From contig JPHH03000001.1 of assembly GCA_000750105.3 (NCBI GenBank), forward strand, positions 744,001 through 808,000: a stretch of DNA of 64,000 nucleotides, written 5' to 3'. Position numbers and translations under genes: made by a program. The notes below the pieces were generated by a model, which was not told the DNA's origin, made no database searches, and saw nothing but the letters and a program-made list of their open reading frames with translations. Of the stretch, positions 21,947 through 33,160 are shown in pieces. Numbering within the stretch: the first letter of the stretch is position 1; each line of letters opens with the position of its first letter. Source of the DNA: Tolypocladium sp. Sup5 PDA-1. Taxonomy: Eukaryota; Ascomycota; Sordariomycetes; Hypocreales; Ophiocordycipitaceae.

Positions 21947-24771
21947 GCTCAAGGAGGAGGAGAGGCTGGGCGTGAGCGTAAAGCTGAGCGTGTCGTGGGT
22001 TATTTGGTGGCGGCGCGCTTGAAACAGGGGATCCTGTGCATGCTGGACAAGGACTCGTCGGCGTCGGCGGCTCCATTCAATTGGAGGACGTCGAGATACA
22101 GCGCGGTCGTCGTCGATGGAGGGCAGGAGAAGCTGCAGGCGAGGCGGCGCTTGAGTGCAAGAGGGTTAAATGGGCATCCAAGACACCCGGGCAAGCAAGT
22201 TTACTGTTAATTGTGGTGGCACCGTCTGGGTGAGTTGGCGATGGAGAGTGAGCCAGTGAGACGGAACGTGGGGAAGAGCCGCGAGGGGCCGGAGAGCGAC
22301 GAATCTGAGATGCTGCACGGGCGCAAGAGGGTAGCCAAGGCAGGTAGCACGGGTTGGCTGTGACGTGACAGGCGGCAGCCAGCGGTGCAGCGCTCCGGGT
22401 CTTGCGCGTGATCAAGTGTCGTCGAGGGCGTCGCTGGTGTCGCTGGTGTCGCGGGTTTGCAGGTTCGCACTGGAGGTGAGGACCTGAGAAGAAGGGCGGC
22501 TGGCAGGATGGAAGCAGCGAAGAAGCAAGGCCAAAAGGTCGCCAGCCGGGGGGGAAGGCGCAGGGTTGGTTCGTTCTTTCCTGGTCCCACCTGTCGTGAT
22601 TGGGGGACTGACGCAACCGTCACTGGTCAGCAAGGAAGGGAAGGAACCTACAGTACGGACTAGGGAGGGAAGGAACCTAGGGAAGGGAACGGCCGAGCGA
22701 GCCTAGGCCGTGCCGTGGACGATAGCAACTAACACCAACCAGAAGGTTTACGCCAGCGCGGGACGGGACGGGCAGTGGAAATCATTGGATGGAAAGGGGA
22801 AAAAGTCAAATCGAGTGTGTCTTGAGTGCGTAATGAAGCGTCAAAGGACCAGGACGGAGGGCGGCGAATGGCAAATGCCGTCACGACAAAGGAAGCCACC
22901 TCGTAGCAGATGCTCAGTTGCAGTGTTCTCTCTGCTGCATGTCGGTGCTTGGTGGTGGACCAAGCCCGGTGTGCTACGGACGGAGCACTAAGCAAACATG
23001 GATGGTATCATGGAAGAGAACCTCCCAGTTCCCACCCCCAACTTATTAATACCTCTGTGCATGCCTGTGACACACGGACTGTTGGAGAGAGTATTAAAAA
23101 TACACGGCTACGAATACATGCAGCTGATAGGCCGTCTTCTTTTGCGCCGTTTCAACTCACATCATGTACTCGTCGGCGTTGGACTACCACCAAGACTTGG
23201 ACCAGGCGGCGCAGGCAAAGATGCACATGTGTCAACTTTTGAAAGACACAGGCCGGAGCCTGATGCGACTGATAAAGCCAGATAAATGGCTCTGCAGAGG
23301 TGGCAGCGGCCAAGGCACGTTACCACGCCCAGCGGCATGCATCTCGGCCCCCTCATCACATCCGCTGCCCCCTCCCCTCCGTTTCGGCGCATGGCGCTGC
23401 AGGACATGTAGACCAGTCACGTTGCCAGGAGGGCACGAGGCCGGCCTGTCCCCTCCCTTGGACACGGTCCTTGTCAAAGCGAATCAGATGCCGAGTGCCG
23501 ATTTGCGAATGCTTGGCGTACAAGTAAGTAATACACTTGCATCGAGTTCTCCTTTTGTCGGTGGCAGTGTCGAGTAATTGGGCTTAGCGGCGTCGGCGCT
23601 CTATTCCTTCCTTACAATTTTAGTGATAGCAAATCCATTCAATTATTATGTGCTTTGTCCATATTTCTTTTCCTTTTCAAGATGGCCACTGGCCTCGGGT
23701 CTTATAGGTCTTTGGCCCTGGAAGAGAGTACCTACCTACGATAGCTGGATATGGTATGTACCTTATCGGTGCCAGAGCCGGCCACGGTCACCAAGCAACT
23801 ATAGAATACATATAAGGCAGTGATTGATTCGACTTGCGCTACTTGCTCTTGGGGTTCATCTTCTTGGACGCTGCGCACACACGCACTCCCCATCCCCCTG
23901 GCTGCCTATCAGCTACCATACTACAGACTCCAGTCCTCACACGCCGAGACAAGGGCCCACGACGTCACATCGCAACTGTTCTGCCGCTCGAATACGAGGT
24001 CTTGGCCAAGATCAAATTGCCAGCGCAACAAGATGTCTGTTGCTGTCTGCGACATGCGAGCGCCTACGGCAACAAACAGCAATTCATCTGGAAGCCCATG
24101 TGACGGACGAATAGGTTGGTATTAATTGTCCTCCCAGTGGTGGTCATGTTGGGCCCAGAACATTCAGGGATCTGTTTCCATCTCCACATTCCCTGACGAC
24201 AGCCGGCGACATCCGTCCACCTTGACGCTCTGCACCAGTACGGCGTAGTACATATCATTTCCAAGATGTAGGTTTAAGAGATTACATACATTGCATACTG
24301 TAGATACGGAAAAGAACCCCATCACCCCGTCTCGCGCCACTCTGAGCGCGAGTTGGCGGCATTGGTAGCTAGCTCCTCTGAAGGCAGATCATCTACCTCC
24401 AGTCCTCGATAGACTCATTTCTCTTCGGGCTTTTTTTTTATACAAGAGGAACTCCCGTTGCCATTGCAGTGTTCTTGTGGTTAGCTACAGAGAGTTGGCG
24501 AGAAACAGGAGAGAAGTTGGAGGCTCGTGGCGGCAGCTTTGGACCGAGAATGTACGCAACACCTGCGCCCAACTACATACACAACCCTCGTTCTTGAGTT
24601 GCGATCTATCAACAACCAAGGCGTTTTGCTTACAGATCCCCGTCGCCCCATCATTACCAAAAAGCAAGGTGCTAGGTTTCCTCAATCATCGCACTGTCGT
24701 CCATGCCCAAGAAGTCGAGGCCCTTGTCATCTTCATCATCCTACCGGGCGCTTGTACCTTGGAAGGCTTGC
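21947..24771. other. Intergenic, 2.8 kb
   Basis: The first 700 bases probably hold the promoter and leader of the large minus-strand gene. A direct repeat of gggaaggaacctag occurs near 22635-22685. The stretch 23580-23830 is more A+T-rich. No ORF with family resemblance was found on either strand. Confidence 0.5.
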
Positions 24772-25841
24772 TCATTCCGGCAGCTGCGACAGCCATAGAG
24801 TGTCAGGACCCTCATCTGGGTCACCGGCCGTCGAATGATGCCTGTCTACCCACTCGATGATGCTATCCAACCTGCGGCACTTGTGCTGTGTGCTGAAGTC
24901 AGGCTAGAGCCCGTATTCCTTGACCCAGTCATACGTGACAAGGCCGGCGTCGCCGTGGCAAATCAAGGCCTGGCGCAGCATGTCGATGCAGTGGTTGACG
25001 TGCTTGTGGAGGATCTCCTCGCTGTCGGTGAACTCGGCGGGTTTGTTTTCCGGAAGAGTAGTCTCGGTATGTGTACATGCGGAGGAGGTTCTGATGTCTG
25101 GCAGTCAGTCACCTGGGGCAGGTGAGAGGGCGTGCCGCGAAGGGAAACTTACGAGACAGTGTAGATGGTAGAACACTTCTATGCCGACAAAGTACTTGCC
25201 TCCTGGCTCCTGCTCTTCCGTGTACTTGACTGCTATGAGGGGCTTGCCGATGCGATCTAGCACGTCACCGGTAACCACCGAGTTGTTCACTATCAATTGG
25301 TCCGAGTCAGCCGCTAATTTTGTTTCCATAGCTTAACCAAAAAGGCAGACAGAGGCTCACTATGCGTGATAAACGCCCATACTTCGTCGAGGTCCTTGTT
25401 GGGCGTCCCCTTGTAGATGCTCTTATGCACAAGCGCCCCTTGAAACATGATATGTTCAAACGTAGTGGCACCGGATTCAGGTTCCAGGGGGGGAGCTAGC
25501 GATGTCAGCCCTTCTTCTCTTCTGACCAGACGGCTGGTCGATGGAGGCTTACAGTATAAAGACGTTTGAGTACCGCACTCCTGCTCCGTGTATACTCTGC
25601 ATTCGCTTCGTTTGGAGTAGTTCAGCATGACCAACGTAACGACGAGCAGTATCGTGTTGGTCGCTGTCAGAGCGATGAATCCAAGCTTCGCCCAAGATGT
25701 TGAGCGAGTAGGGGACTTTAGGAAGCCATGTAGCAAGGACTTGCCTGGCTCGTCATTGTGAAGGGACTCAGAGCTCTTCGATAACGGTGAGTCCGAGTAC
25801 AGAGGTCCATAGCCTGCTCGTTCGTTTGACCCCACACCCAT
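24772..25841 (-). pseudogene. UstYa-like (DUF3328) oxidase pseudogene
   Basis: Minus strand from the ATG at 25841. Exons 25841-25553, 25495-25361, 25289-25153 and from 25090 down read through with GT-AG introns. A cytosolic N-terminus precedes one transmembrane helix (LGFIALTATNTILLVVTLVM), as in UstYa-type proteins. The first metal/catalytic motif reads FYHLHC where the family has HxxHC, so the first His is Tyr. Exon 4 begins NLLRMYTYRDY. The frame then slips by one base near 25051-25060, and the rest (ENKPAEFTDSEE, HVNHCIDMLRQALICHGD, VTYDWVKEYG) is in the next frame. An in-frame TAG at 24906-24904 follows, and beyond it the homology continues (PDFSTQHKCRR, IIEWVDRHH) to a TGA at 24774-24772. 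The family performs oxidative cyclisation or related steps in ustiloxin- and cyclochlorotine-type pathways. This copy cannot make the full protein. Confidence 0.8.
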
Positions 25842-26189
25842 GTTTGCAGGAGTCAACACTGGCTTGAACAGTTGCCGAGTATAAACGGAAATGAAAGCGC
25901 AGAAGCAGAAATAAGTGGTGGGGGTGAGAAGAGGGAGCCGAAAGGCTATGCTGGCGAACTCTTAATCAAACAGGACTGTTTAAGCATCACACCTTGACAC
26001 GAGACTCCTCTTGAACAGGAGAGGGGGGTTGGTAACTCCGCACCCGCGGAACCCGGGAGTTCTCATACCCATCCTTCTGCCCCGGCTGCTTCGTCTTCAA
26101 AGTCTTTATAATTCAACAGCTCAGAGCAACCATACGATCTTCTAATATCCACTCCTATTTTCGAACAAAGCTATCCTCAAGCAGCAACA
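25842..26189. promoter_or_regulatory. Divergent promoter between the UstYa-like pseudogene and a small secreted ORF
   Basis: 348 bases between the two start codons. A TATA-like tataat lies at about 26105-26112 for the plus-strand gene, followed by a CA-rich leader. A perfect-looking short inverted repeat (ctcttgaacaggagag) lies near 26010-26025. Confidence 0.4.
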
Positions 26190-26414
26190 ATGCACTTGAT
26201 CAAGCTCTCCGTCGTCGTCCTTGGCGCAATCACCTCGGCCGCCACCGCTCTCGCCATTGAGACGAGGGACGCGAATTACGAACAAGACTCTACTGAGGTG
26301 AGGGTCGGAAAGGAAACGTCGTGCATTGCCTTTGGATATCGTCTTTGGGCTCAGAGTCTGCTGCATATTGCCCGATGGCTTCCCCTGGCACGGGCTGATG
26401 GACATGAAGACTGA
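26190..26414 (+). CDS. Small secreted protein candidate
   Basis: The ATG has a good fungal context (caacaATGC). It opens a clear signal peptide (MHLIKLSVVVLGAITSAATA) followed by LAIETRDANYEQDSTE. Unspliced, the frame ends at 26414 (74 residues). A donor gtgagg at 26298 and an acceptor (atcatag) ending at 26422 would splice to a second open exon ending at 26680. That would give 121 residues, basic and with dibasic and tribasic sites. I cannot choose between the models and recognise no family. It shares a promoter with the UstYa-like pseudogene, which is the usual neighbourhood of fungal ribosomal-peptide precursors. However, no repeated core peptide is visible. Confidence 0.4.
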   Translation: MHLIKLSVVVLGAITSAATALAIETRDANYEQDSTEVRVGKETSCIAFGYRLWAQSLLHIARWLPLARADGHED

Positions 26415-27292
26415 GATCATAGACGCCGAGGTTCGCTGCTCCGAAGAAAATGGCCGCTGACGTGAAAGGGAAAATAACGACCGCAAGGCAGAGGCGACGG
26501 TTGAAAAGCTTACGACCTGGCGAGAAGACGTGGCGTAAGCGCGAAGAGAGTCCCTCAGCCGTGTCAAGCGGAGACGAAGCCTTTCTTCGTCGCGACGATC
26601 AAGAGGAACCGATGTCTCTTCATCACGCGGAGACTGACGGATGCCATCATCACGTTCTCCATGCCACGGTCGGGCCATGATGGGCAATGGACAACAACCG
26701 AGGGAGTCTGGATCCGAAGCCGACGATGGACAAATCGCTTATATGCATGTGAATACATTGGTATGTCAGCGCGGAATGATCTGTACATGTCGTTTGACAA
26801 CATTGAACGCAGCATTTGGTTTGGTATACATGGATGAACAGAGAATTGAGCCAATCGGGCCACTGAAGCGGTTTCCCGTACTCTGCACATACCCTGCCAT
26901 ACATGCACTTCGTAGTTCGTAAGCATTGCCGGATGGCCTGCATGTGGCACGCCATCGCTCTCAATATTCCGGAGTACGTCGGAGTCTTCCTCTCCACACT
27001 CTGATGCCAACCCCCACCTGTTCCGTTCTTCCAGGCGGCACAGAACCTGGCGCATCGCTTGCTTCGTAAATCTCACCTGATTCAGCAGGAGGTGCCTGCG
27101 ATTATCAGTAAAGTGTCTTGTCATCCCGGCATGGTTTCATCTCTCCACGGACAGGGTGCGGCACAGCTGTCGTTGGGAGCATGTCATCCACCAACCAACA
27201 GAAAATTCATTACGCGGCCCAGCAGGTTCACAGGCGGCCAACATCACAAAACGCACTCATGCTTTAGCGATGCTGCAGTTGGTCGGCTTCTT
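26415..27292. other. Intergenic or second exon of the small secreted gene
   Basis: Apart from the possible exon 26423-26680, no coding sequence is supported. The minus-strand frame at 26564-27124 shows no family resemblance. Confidence 0.4.
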
Positions 27293-28063
27293 CTACCGTG
27301 TGGCGCCGGAGGCAACCTCGTAAACCATGAAGTACGCCCCGTAGTCGCCGTTGCCACCAAACGCGGAGTCGTCCTGGACGAGGCGATCAACTTCCGTGAA
27401 CCCCAGCTTCACGTAGATGCCCCGCGCGGACTTGAAGGCAAAGATGAAGATGGGGAGTCCCATCTTCTCGGCCTCGCGCATGCCGCTCTCCACGAGTGCT
27501 GTTGCGATTCCCCTACCCATGTTCTCGGGGTGGACCGCCAGGTAGTCGAGCTCTGATGGTCGAGTCTTAGCTAGCGGTTTCTCCATGGGACCGATGCGGG
27601 TAGATTCACTGATGTACGGCCTCTCCGCCAGAATGCGATCCTGAATCGCTTCGTTCTTGCTGTCCAGTTCGCCCATATCCTCCCTCGGCTCCCACCACGA
27701 CGAGTCCTCGAGCTCCTCAAATGCCTTCCACTGGTCGGTGCTGACGTCCGGCACCTGCGCATCCGGCCATTGCGGTGCGCCTGTTCCTGCTGCGACCTTG
27801 CTGCCATCAGGGAGTATCCAGCGGGCGTAGCCGATGAGCGCGCCCGTCTCCGCGTCCACGGCCTTCTGATGGCGCATGGTGTCGCGGTCGCGCAGCAGTC
27901 GCATCGGGATGCGCTTCGTGAGCTGTTCGATCATGTATTCTCGTGCCTTGTCCTCGGGCCACATCATCTTCCACATCGGCTGTTCCCAGAAGGCTGCCCC
28001 GTTGTTGCGCCCCAGGGCGACGGCATCGTCGATGGTGCAGCCCTCGATCCTCCAGGGTGCCAT
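27293..28063 (-). CDS. GCN5-related N-acetyltransferase (GNAT)
   Basis: Intronless minus-strand gene of 256 residues starting MAPWRIEGCTIDDAVALG. The acetyl-CoA-binding motif A is clear: LDYLAVHPENMGRGIATALV, with the Q/R-x-x-G-x-G/A loop as MGRGIA. It is followed by a motif B helix (SARGIYVKLGFTEVD). The N-terminal half fits the fungal secondary-metabolism or detoxification GNATs (AFWEQPMWKMMWP). The frame stays open upstream to 28225, but the ATG at 28063 gives the family-like N-terminus. A TATATAA-type box about 215 bases upstream (28279-28285) fits this start. The substrate is unknown. The gene looks intact, unlike its neighbours. Confidence 0.85.
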   Translation of the reverse strand: MAPWRIEGCTIDDAVALGRNNGAAFWEQPMWKMMWPEDKAREYMIEQLTKRIPMRLLRDRDTMRHQKAVDAETGALIGYARWILPDGSKVAAGTGAPQWPDAQVPDVSTDQWKAFEELEDSSWWEPREDMGELDSKNEAIQDRILAERPYISESTRIGPMEKPLAKTRPSELDYLAVHPENMGRGIATALVESGMREAEKMGLPIFIFAFKSARGIYVKLGFTEVDRLVQDDSAFGGNGDYGAYFMVYEVASGATR

Positions 28064-29208
28064 TTTCGCTGGATGCTGGGTGTGGGGTGCAGAGCTGACC
28101 TGGCGAACGGGACTTGTCAGTCCTTGGAACAATGTAAAGCGAGGCGGGTTGTGCAAGTCAAGCTTGGTTCTACGGAGCAGTTGGCGGAGGAACGGGTTGC
28201 ATTTATAGTGCAGCTGCGTAACCAACAGCGCAGCGGCTCAACTCCAACAAGTTCAACGCCCTTTGCGACTCGCAGTCGATGATTATATAACACGGCAGGC
28301 ACACCAACGCCTCACCCGAGTGACAACAACTGGCCTGCTGGAGCAAAGTAATGCTGTGGTGTATGCCAGATACATGTAAAGGGAAAGTTGGAGGTCAATG
28401 GGCCTTATTCAGGCGATCCAAGATACCGCCCGTAATGGCCCGTTCAGCAACCACATTTCGAGAGCCGACTCAGCAGAGGGAGGCGACTCGTGTTAGACTT
28501 GAACTCGTCATGTGAAGAATATTTCATGGGTTGCCAGCCCGGAAGCCGAGTGCAACTGACTTCATGCCAAGGCTCACGGTTCAAATCGCCGTGCAAGTGA
28601 GGTGACCGTTGGTGCCATCGTCTTCTGGTAGCACTCGATCCAGCACAGAGACAAAGGAGCAAACAAGGAGCACACAAGGAGCAAATAAAGGCAAACTTTG
28701 GCAATTTAATCCAATAGAGTATCGGCTGTACACTGTACGGAGTACGGAGTGTGTTTCTCTCTCTTCTTTTGCGATTTAATCTCCTGCGTCGTGTTCCTAT
28801 AAAACTCGATCTACACCTGAAGTCTAGCACATACGACCATAGCTGTAGGAGTAATTCTGGATCCCGTCTGATCTCCGAGAGACAAACCTGCAAGCGGCAG
28901 ATTAGTAGTTGGGTCGGTGACGACCAGCGAACCCCGGCTGTTGTATGTTTTATTTTTTGGATTTTTATTTCATAAATCTTTATATTTTTTGGTGGTCTTT
29001 GCTTCGTTGTGATCTCGATTATCTGTGGGCGGCTTGTGGCGTTGTGGGCCTTGTGGCGTTGTGGGCCTTGTGGCGTTGTGGGCCTTGTGGCGTTGTTGAA
29101 CCGACTGCAGGAGCACCTGTTCAGCCAGTGGGGTTGCTGCTTCCCATCGATGAGAGAAGCAATTATTATCTTCCAACCAACCATCAAGACCCCAACGAGA
29201 CTTCGAAA
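28064..29208. other. Intergenic, 1.1 kb, with minisatellite
   Basis: Contains an exact TACGGAGTA motif at 28736-28744, a T-rich tract at 28945-28995 and the 17-base tandem repeat listed separately. No gene supported. Confidence 0.5.
29031..29095. repeat. Minisatellite, 17-base unit, about 3.7 copies
   Basis: The unit gttgtgggccttgtggc is repeated three full times from 29041, with a partial unit before and after. No mismatch between the full units. Confidence 0.85.
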
Positions 29209-29700
29209 TGGACAACCCCAATACCTCCGACAGTGGATTCGAACAGCTCGTGTCGCGATTTCAGATCGTGGATGTTGAATCTTCGATAGGTCTGCCACCA
29301 TGTGCCTGTTAAAGAGGCATCTGACCTGGCGGAAGGAGTTTTCCTACCACTTTCACAACCCCATCTCGCCGCCGAGAAGAGCAGGAACGTGGGCTGGGAC
29401 GAGTTCGTGCACGCCATTGTGCGACGCCGGGTTCGTGGCGCGCAACAAGGGCGGGTCTGCGGTGCGCATCGAGGGCCGGAGGCGGATGGGAAGAAGGGCG
29501 GCGCAGTCGTCTTCCGCCCGGTGCCCAAGATCGACCCGGTCATGCTGTGCAGCATGGGGCGTCGGCTACTTTGTGCTCGCGGAGGAAGCCGGGCCGTTGG
29601 TCGGATGAAGGGTGCAGACTTGCGATACTTGGACGTACTTGCATGGCGGTTTTCGCGGGCGACGAGTGGCTTACACTTGTTGAGCGGTGAAACGAGATGA
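29209..29700 (+). pseudogene. Relic of an ankyrin/ipa-type protein C-terminus
   Basis: Pieces in two frames add up to the C-terminal signature of a large fungal family (often annotated ipa or ankyrin-repeat proteins). WDEFVHAIV is in frame 1, DAGFVARNKGGSAVRIEG in frame 2, then DGKKGGAVVFRPVPKIDP-VMLCSMGRRL back in frame 1. The expected order is W-x-x-F-x-x-A-M ... GF/GGSAV ... FHxPHP ... KID-x-x-M-x-x-x-GxRL-x-x-x-GW. At least two compensating frameshifts and the loss of the final FGW make it non-functional. An upstream open stretch begins with ATG at 29209 (MDNPNTSDSGFEQLVSRFQ) and may belong to it. The family resemblance is from memory of the motif, so confidence is moderate. Confidence 0.45.
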
Positions 29701-32473
29701 ACCGTAGATTATGGTCACTGGTCAGGTATACGGAGCACATGTATGTATGATGTTTTACAATATGCCATGTCCTAAACAGGCAGTCTCGTACAGTACTTCA
29801 CGTCAATGCCTCGTTGCGCGGAGCATGTCAAACAAGGAAGGACCTTGGAATGAGAAGCTCATCGGCAGTTGATGTCATTGAGCTGCGCCATCATGACGTG
29901 TGTTTACTGCGAACCGGCTTCCAGAATAAGCTTAATCCGTAGGCCCAATTTAACGGCGTAGGCCAACAAGCCCCCCGAAACCCAAAAATACACCTTCCTT
30001 CTTTCCAACAAGTTCCAACCGCATTCCAGCCAGGCCACCGCGTTTCAATTCCCACTCCACATTGACGTTGCAGCACCTAGCGAAAAAGGGCAACCAAAAA
30101 TCGCGCTGGTGACATCTGGGGCGCGGATCCTGCCGCAGATCTCGCTACGCGCCTCCTACATCGAGATACGAGCGGCGTCCGGGCGGACAAAAGGACTCAA
30201 CCTGACTATTCGGGCGAGCGTGTGTCTGCGCGTCGCTGTTTCACTCATACGGCGGCCCCCTCACCCATCCGGAGTCAATAGTTACAGGTAAGGTACGTAC
30301 GCGTCCTCGTCGGTTGGTACGTATCCATGCAGTGTCGTACGGACAGGCAGCGGGATTGGGATGAGGATGGTGTGCTTGAATGCCTCGCGAGCGGAGGACA
30401 GCGTCTGTTCAGTGCTGTGAGACAGTTAGCTGAGCGGGCGGTGCGGCGAGACCTGTTGGGCCAGGCCCCGGCCGCACGCCGTGGAACCACCGAAGAAGAC
30501 GAACTTACACTGAGAGCAAAGTACTTTTGACTTGCAACTTGTCCAGTCCGCCGGGCGGTGCCGTGACATCTGGCCAAGTCGCTCATGCCTCCATGGATAA
30601 AAGGTATTTGTACCTTATGGGACATGACTGCTCAGTCAAGCACCTGCGGCGCCTAGTCCCGGCGCTGCGGCTAGTTTCCCTTGTTCGGTGAGCCTCGAGG
30701 AGTGGTTGGGAGCCAGGTATGTAACGACAGGCGAGAATCCGAGTTGTGACGACGATAGCCGTTTACTGAGCCGTTCATTTGGCCACCAAGCATTATCTGT
30801 TCTCGAATCCAGGATACGAGCCAATAACTGCCGCAGTGGAGTCTGGGGGAGCAGTTCCAGAAACGACGTCTGGTCTAGGCCCTCTGGGGACATCCGGGGC
30901 AACGAACCAGTATCAGTGATCAGCGAGTTGCGGTGTGTGATGTCCATTAAGCAATCATCGGTCCATTTCGTGCTGCTCTTGGGTGCTGAGACAGCTGACT
31001 GCTACGGCGACAAGGACGAAAACCAGCGACTGTACAGTAGCATCGCAGATCGTCAGGCGGCCCATCGCGGTCCTATGACGCCATGGCGCAGTCACGGCCA
31101 CCCGACCACCCCGTAGATGGGTTTGTCGGCCGCAGGTTTTGATTGAATAGGTACCTGAGCATCGCCGCTCTTAGAGGGAGGCGGCCTGAGCCCGCCATTC
31201 TCTTTCTGGCGTAGGTCCGAAACCTGACCTGAGCTGTGTCACGCGGCCATGGCTGCACAATGCTGCCTTGTGTACTCCGTATAATTTTAATTATAGGGCG
31301 TCTACCGTTTTTTACGGCCACGTCCTGAGCTAGAGGAGTCATATACGGTTTATTCCTCCTCCTCGCGGCGCGCTCATTAGCAAATATTACTATACTCTTA
31401 TTTATATTTACGCGCCTAATTAGGCCTCGACCTATAACTATATCTACGGAGTTTTCTACTACAATATCTAGGGTCTTAGTAATCTCGTTAGGAAGTGAAT
31501 ATTAATATGATATAATCTATACCCTATCTCGCCCGGAATAACTCGTCGACGACTTCTATAAAACCTACGCTACGGCGATCGGTTTAATCGGATAGATCGA
31601 GGTTACGTTAGCAGCGAATTAACACGATTAAGAATAGTGTCAAGGACTCGTCAGACTCCATCGCCCTTTTGGCAGGCCCCCCGTGGCTGGTCCGGCGCTG
31701 CGCAACCGGCACTCCCATTCGCTCTCTACCGGATGGGCAGCAGACGGCAGCCCGATGCAGCCGTTGACCTGCGCCGCGGCCATCTGTTGACCCATCATCC
31801 CCGCTCAATGGTGGGTTGAGGCCACGGCCTGCTGTGCGAGGCCAATTGTTGGCGTGACGATGCCTCGAGCGACAGCGGTGCAAGGAGTCATCGCGGCACA
31901 CGAGCGACACGGCCATCAGGGTGAGCAGCAGTCTGCACGCCGTGGTCTCCCATCCATCCTCGGCAAATTCAACCGTCTCTCGGCAAGGATCCAAGATCCC
32001 GACAAGGCACGGACTGGCAATTGGACAGAGCTGCCGTCTGGCGAACCAGTGGAGCTTCCCCGACTTCTCTCGTTCGCCCAGACGGCACGGCGGGGGCCCG
32101 CGTCGAGCCGTTGGGGACTGGTGCTCGAGCTGGGGTAGCAGCAGATTCGTCCCGTCGGCTCCCCAGATGTCGTACGAGAGCAGCCCGAGCAGCCATCGCC
32201 AGAAACGTCACGCACTGGGCGCTGTGCAGGCCCTAAAGGTTGTTCGTGCCGAATTAAGCTTCATCGCATTGTACAAGCCAAGGGCATGGGACAACGAGAG
32301 GCAATCACAGCCATCTCAAGTTTGATATTGGACCCTGCATGCATGTTTGTTAACCTCCACTTTTTTTTGTCTCTTCGTTTTTCCGGCTAGGGGCCTTCAA
32401 CATCGACCCAACAAACTAATAATAGAACATAACCTATGATACTCCGTGTACATTACTCGCACAACAACGGGCT
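29701..32473. other. Gene-poor stretch, 2.8 kb, including an A+T-rich RIP-like island
   Basis: No ORF with family resemblance. It holds the island at 31255-31640, an exact TACTCCGTA motif at 31273-31281 and G+C-rich flanks. Confidence 0.5.
31255..31640. repeat. A+T-rich island with RIP signature
   Basis: This stretch is rich in TA dinucleotides and almost free of CA and TG, while CG dinucleotides remain common (gcgcgc, tcgcccgg, tacggcgatcgg). That is the pattern left by repeat-induced point mutation, which converts CpA to TpA in duplicated DNA. No frame survives. It is probably a remnant of a transposable element, of unknown family. Confidence 0.6.
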
Positions 32474-33160
32474 TCAAGGGCGGGTTATAATGACCGTCAT
32501 GGCAGCTGATGAAGACACCCGCGTGCGTCGAGCCCCATCGCGCGCTCCGCTGCGCTCGGTCAGTGTCAGATCTCTGGCCCCACCGTTGAGCTCGTCGGTC
32601 TGTGTGACGGGGAGGCGATCTCGCATGCTTCCCCAGTAAGCGTGTTCTCGGACTGGTCCAGTGACCCCTGTGCGCATGCATGCCGCACCCTCCGGGACTT
32701 GGTCGTCGGAGAAGACGGACTCGAAATGATCCATCGGCGGGAAGAAGACTTCCAGGAACCAGCCGTGCGTCTCATGCTCGGCATCCAAGCCCTCCCACCA
32801 AGCTTCAAACCCGGACTTGGCTGCCCAGTCATTGTACGCGGAACGGCTGCCCCAGTACGCAATGGCCACGACGTTGTAGAAGCCTCGGTTGTCGACGTTG
32901 GCAGCCCACTCCTGGGAAGCGGGACGTGCATGCTCGGCTACGTCCTGGCAGTCCAGAAACTCAGTCAGTTTCGCCTGAGCCAAAGGTTCGACAGCCTCTC
33001 GGCTCGTGAATTGGGCTCCAATGATGGCCATGGCCAAGTTGGACACATCCTCCCCGAACTGTGCGCAATACGCTGGATAGGGCGGGACGAAATTCTGGGG
33101 CGTTTTCGACGAAACGGTTCTCTCCACGCGAAGATGCTCCGGTATTGCTGGTTCAAGCAT
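32474..33160 (-). pseudogene. C-terminally truncated phenylacetaldoxime dehydratase-like gene
   Basis: The frame from MLEPAIPEHLRVERT (33160) matches the haem-containing aldoxime dehydratases: FVPPYPAYCAQFGEDV, AMAIIGAQF, GFYNVVAIAYW, GWFLEVFFPPMDHFES-VF, and EHAYWGSMRDRLPVTQTD. The enzymes convert aldoximes to nitriles and are about 350 residues long. Here homology ends after QTDELN, and 35 unrelated residues precede the stop. The missing third contains, in characterised bacterial enzymes, the proximal haem His and the catalytic distal His, so this product should not bind haem normally. The frame stays open upstream to an ATG at 33289, adding 43 residues of doubtful value. No remainder of the C-terminal part was found nearby on either strand. 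Whether it is expressed is unknown. Confidence 0.75.

Noticed and set aside
28560..28600. T-arm-like hairpin (cacggttcaaatcgccgtg) suggesting a tRNA
   Set aside because: The loop is too long and no acceptor, D or anticodon arms pair around it.
29031..29095. CRISPR-like array
   Set aside because: Units are 17 bases in direct tandem without spacers; it is a minisatellite.
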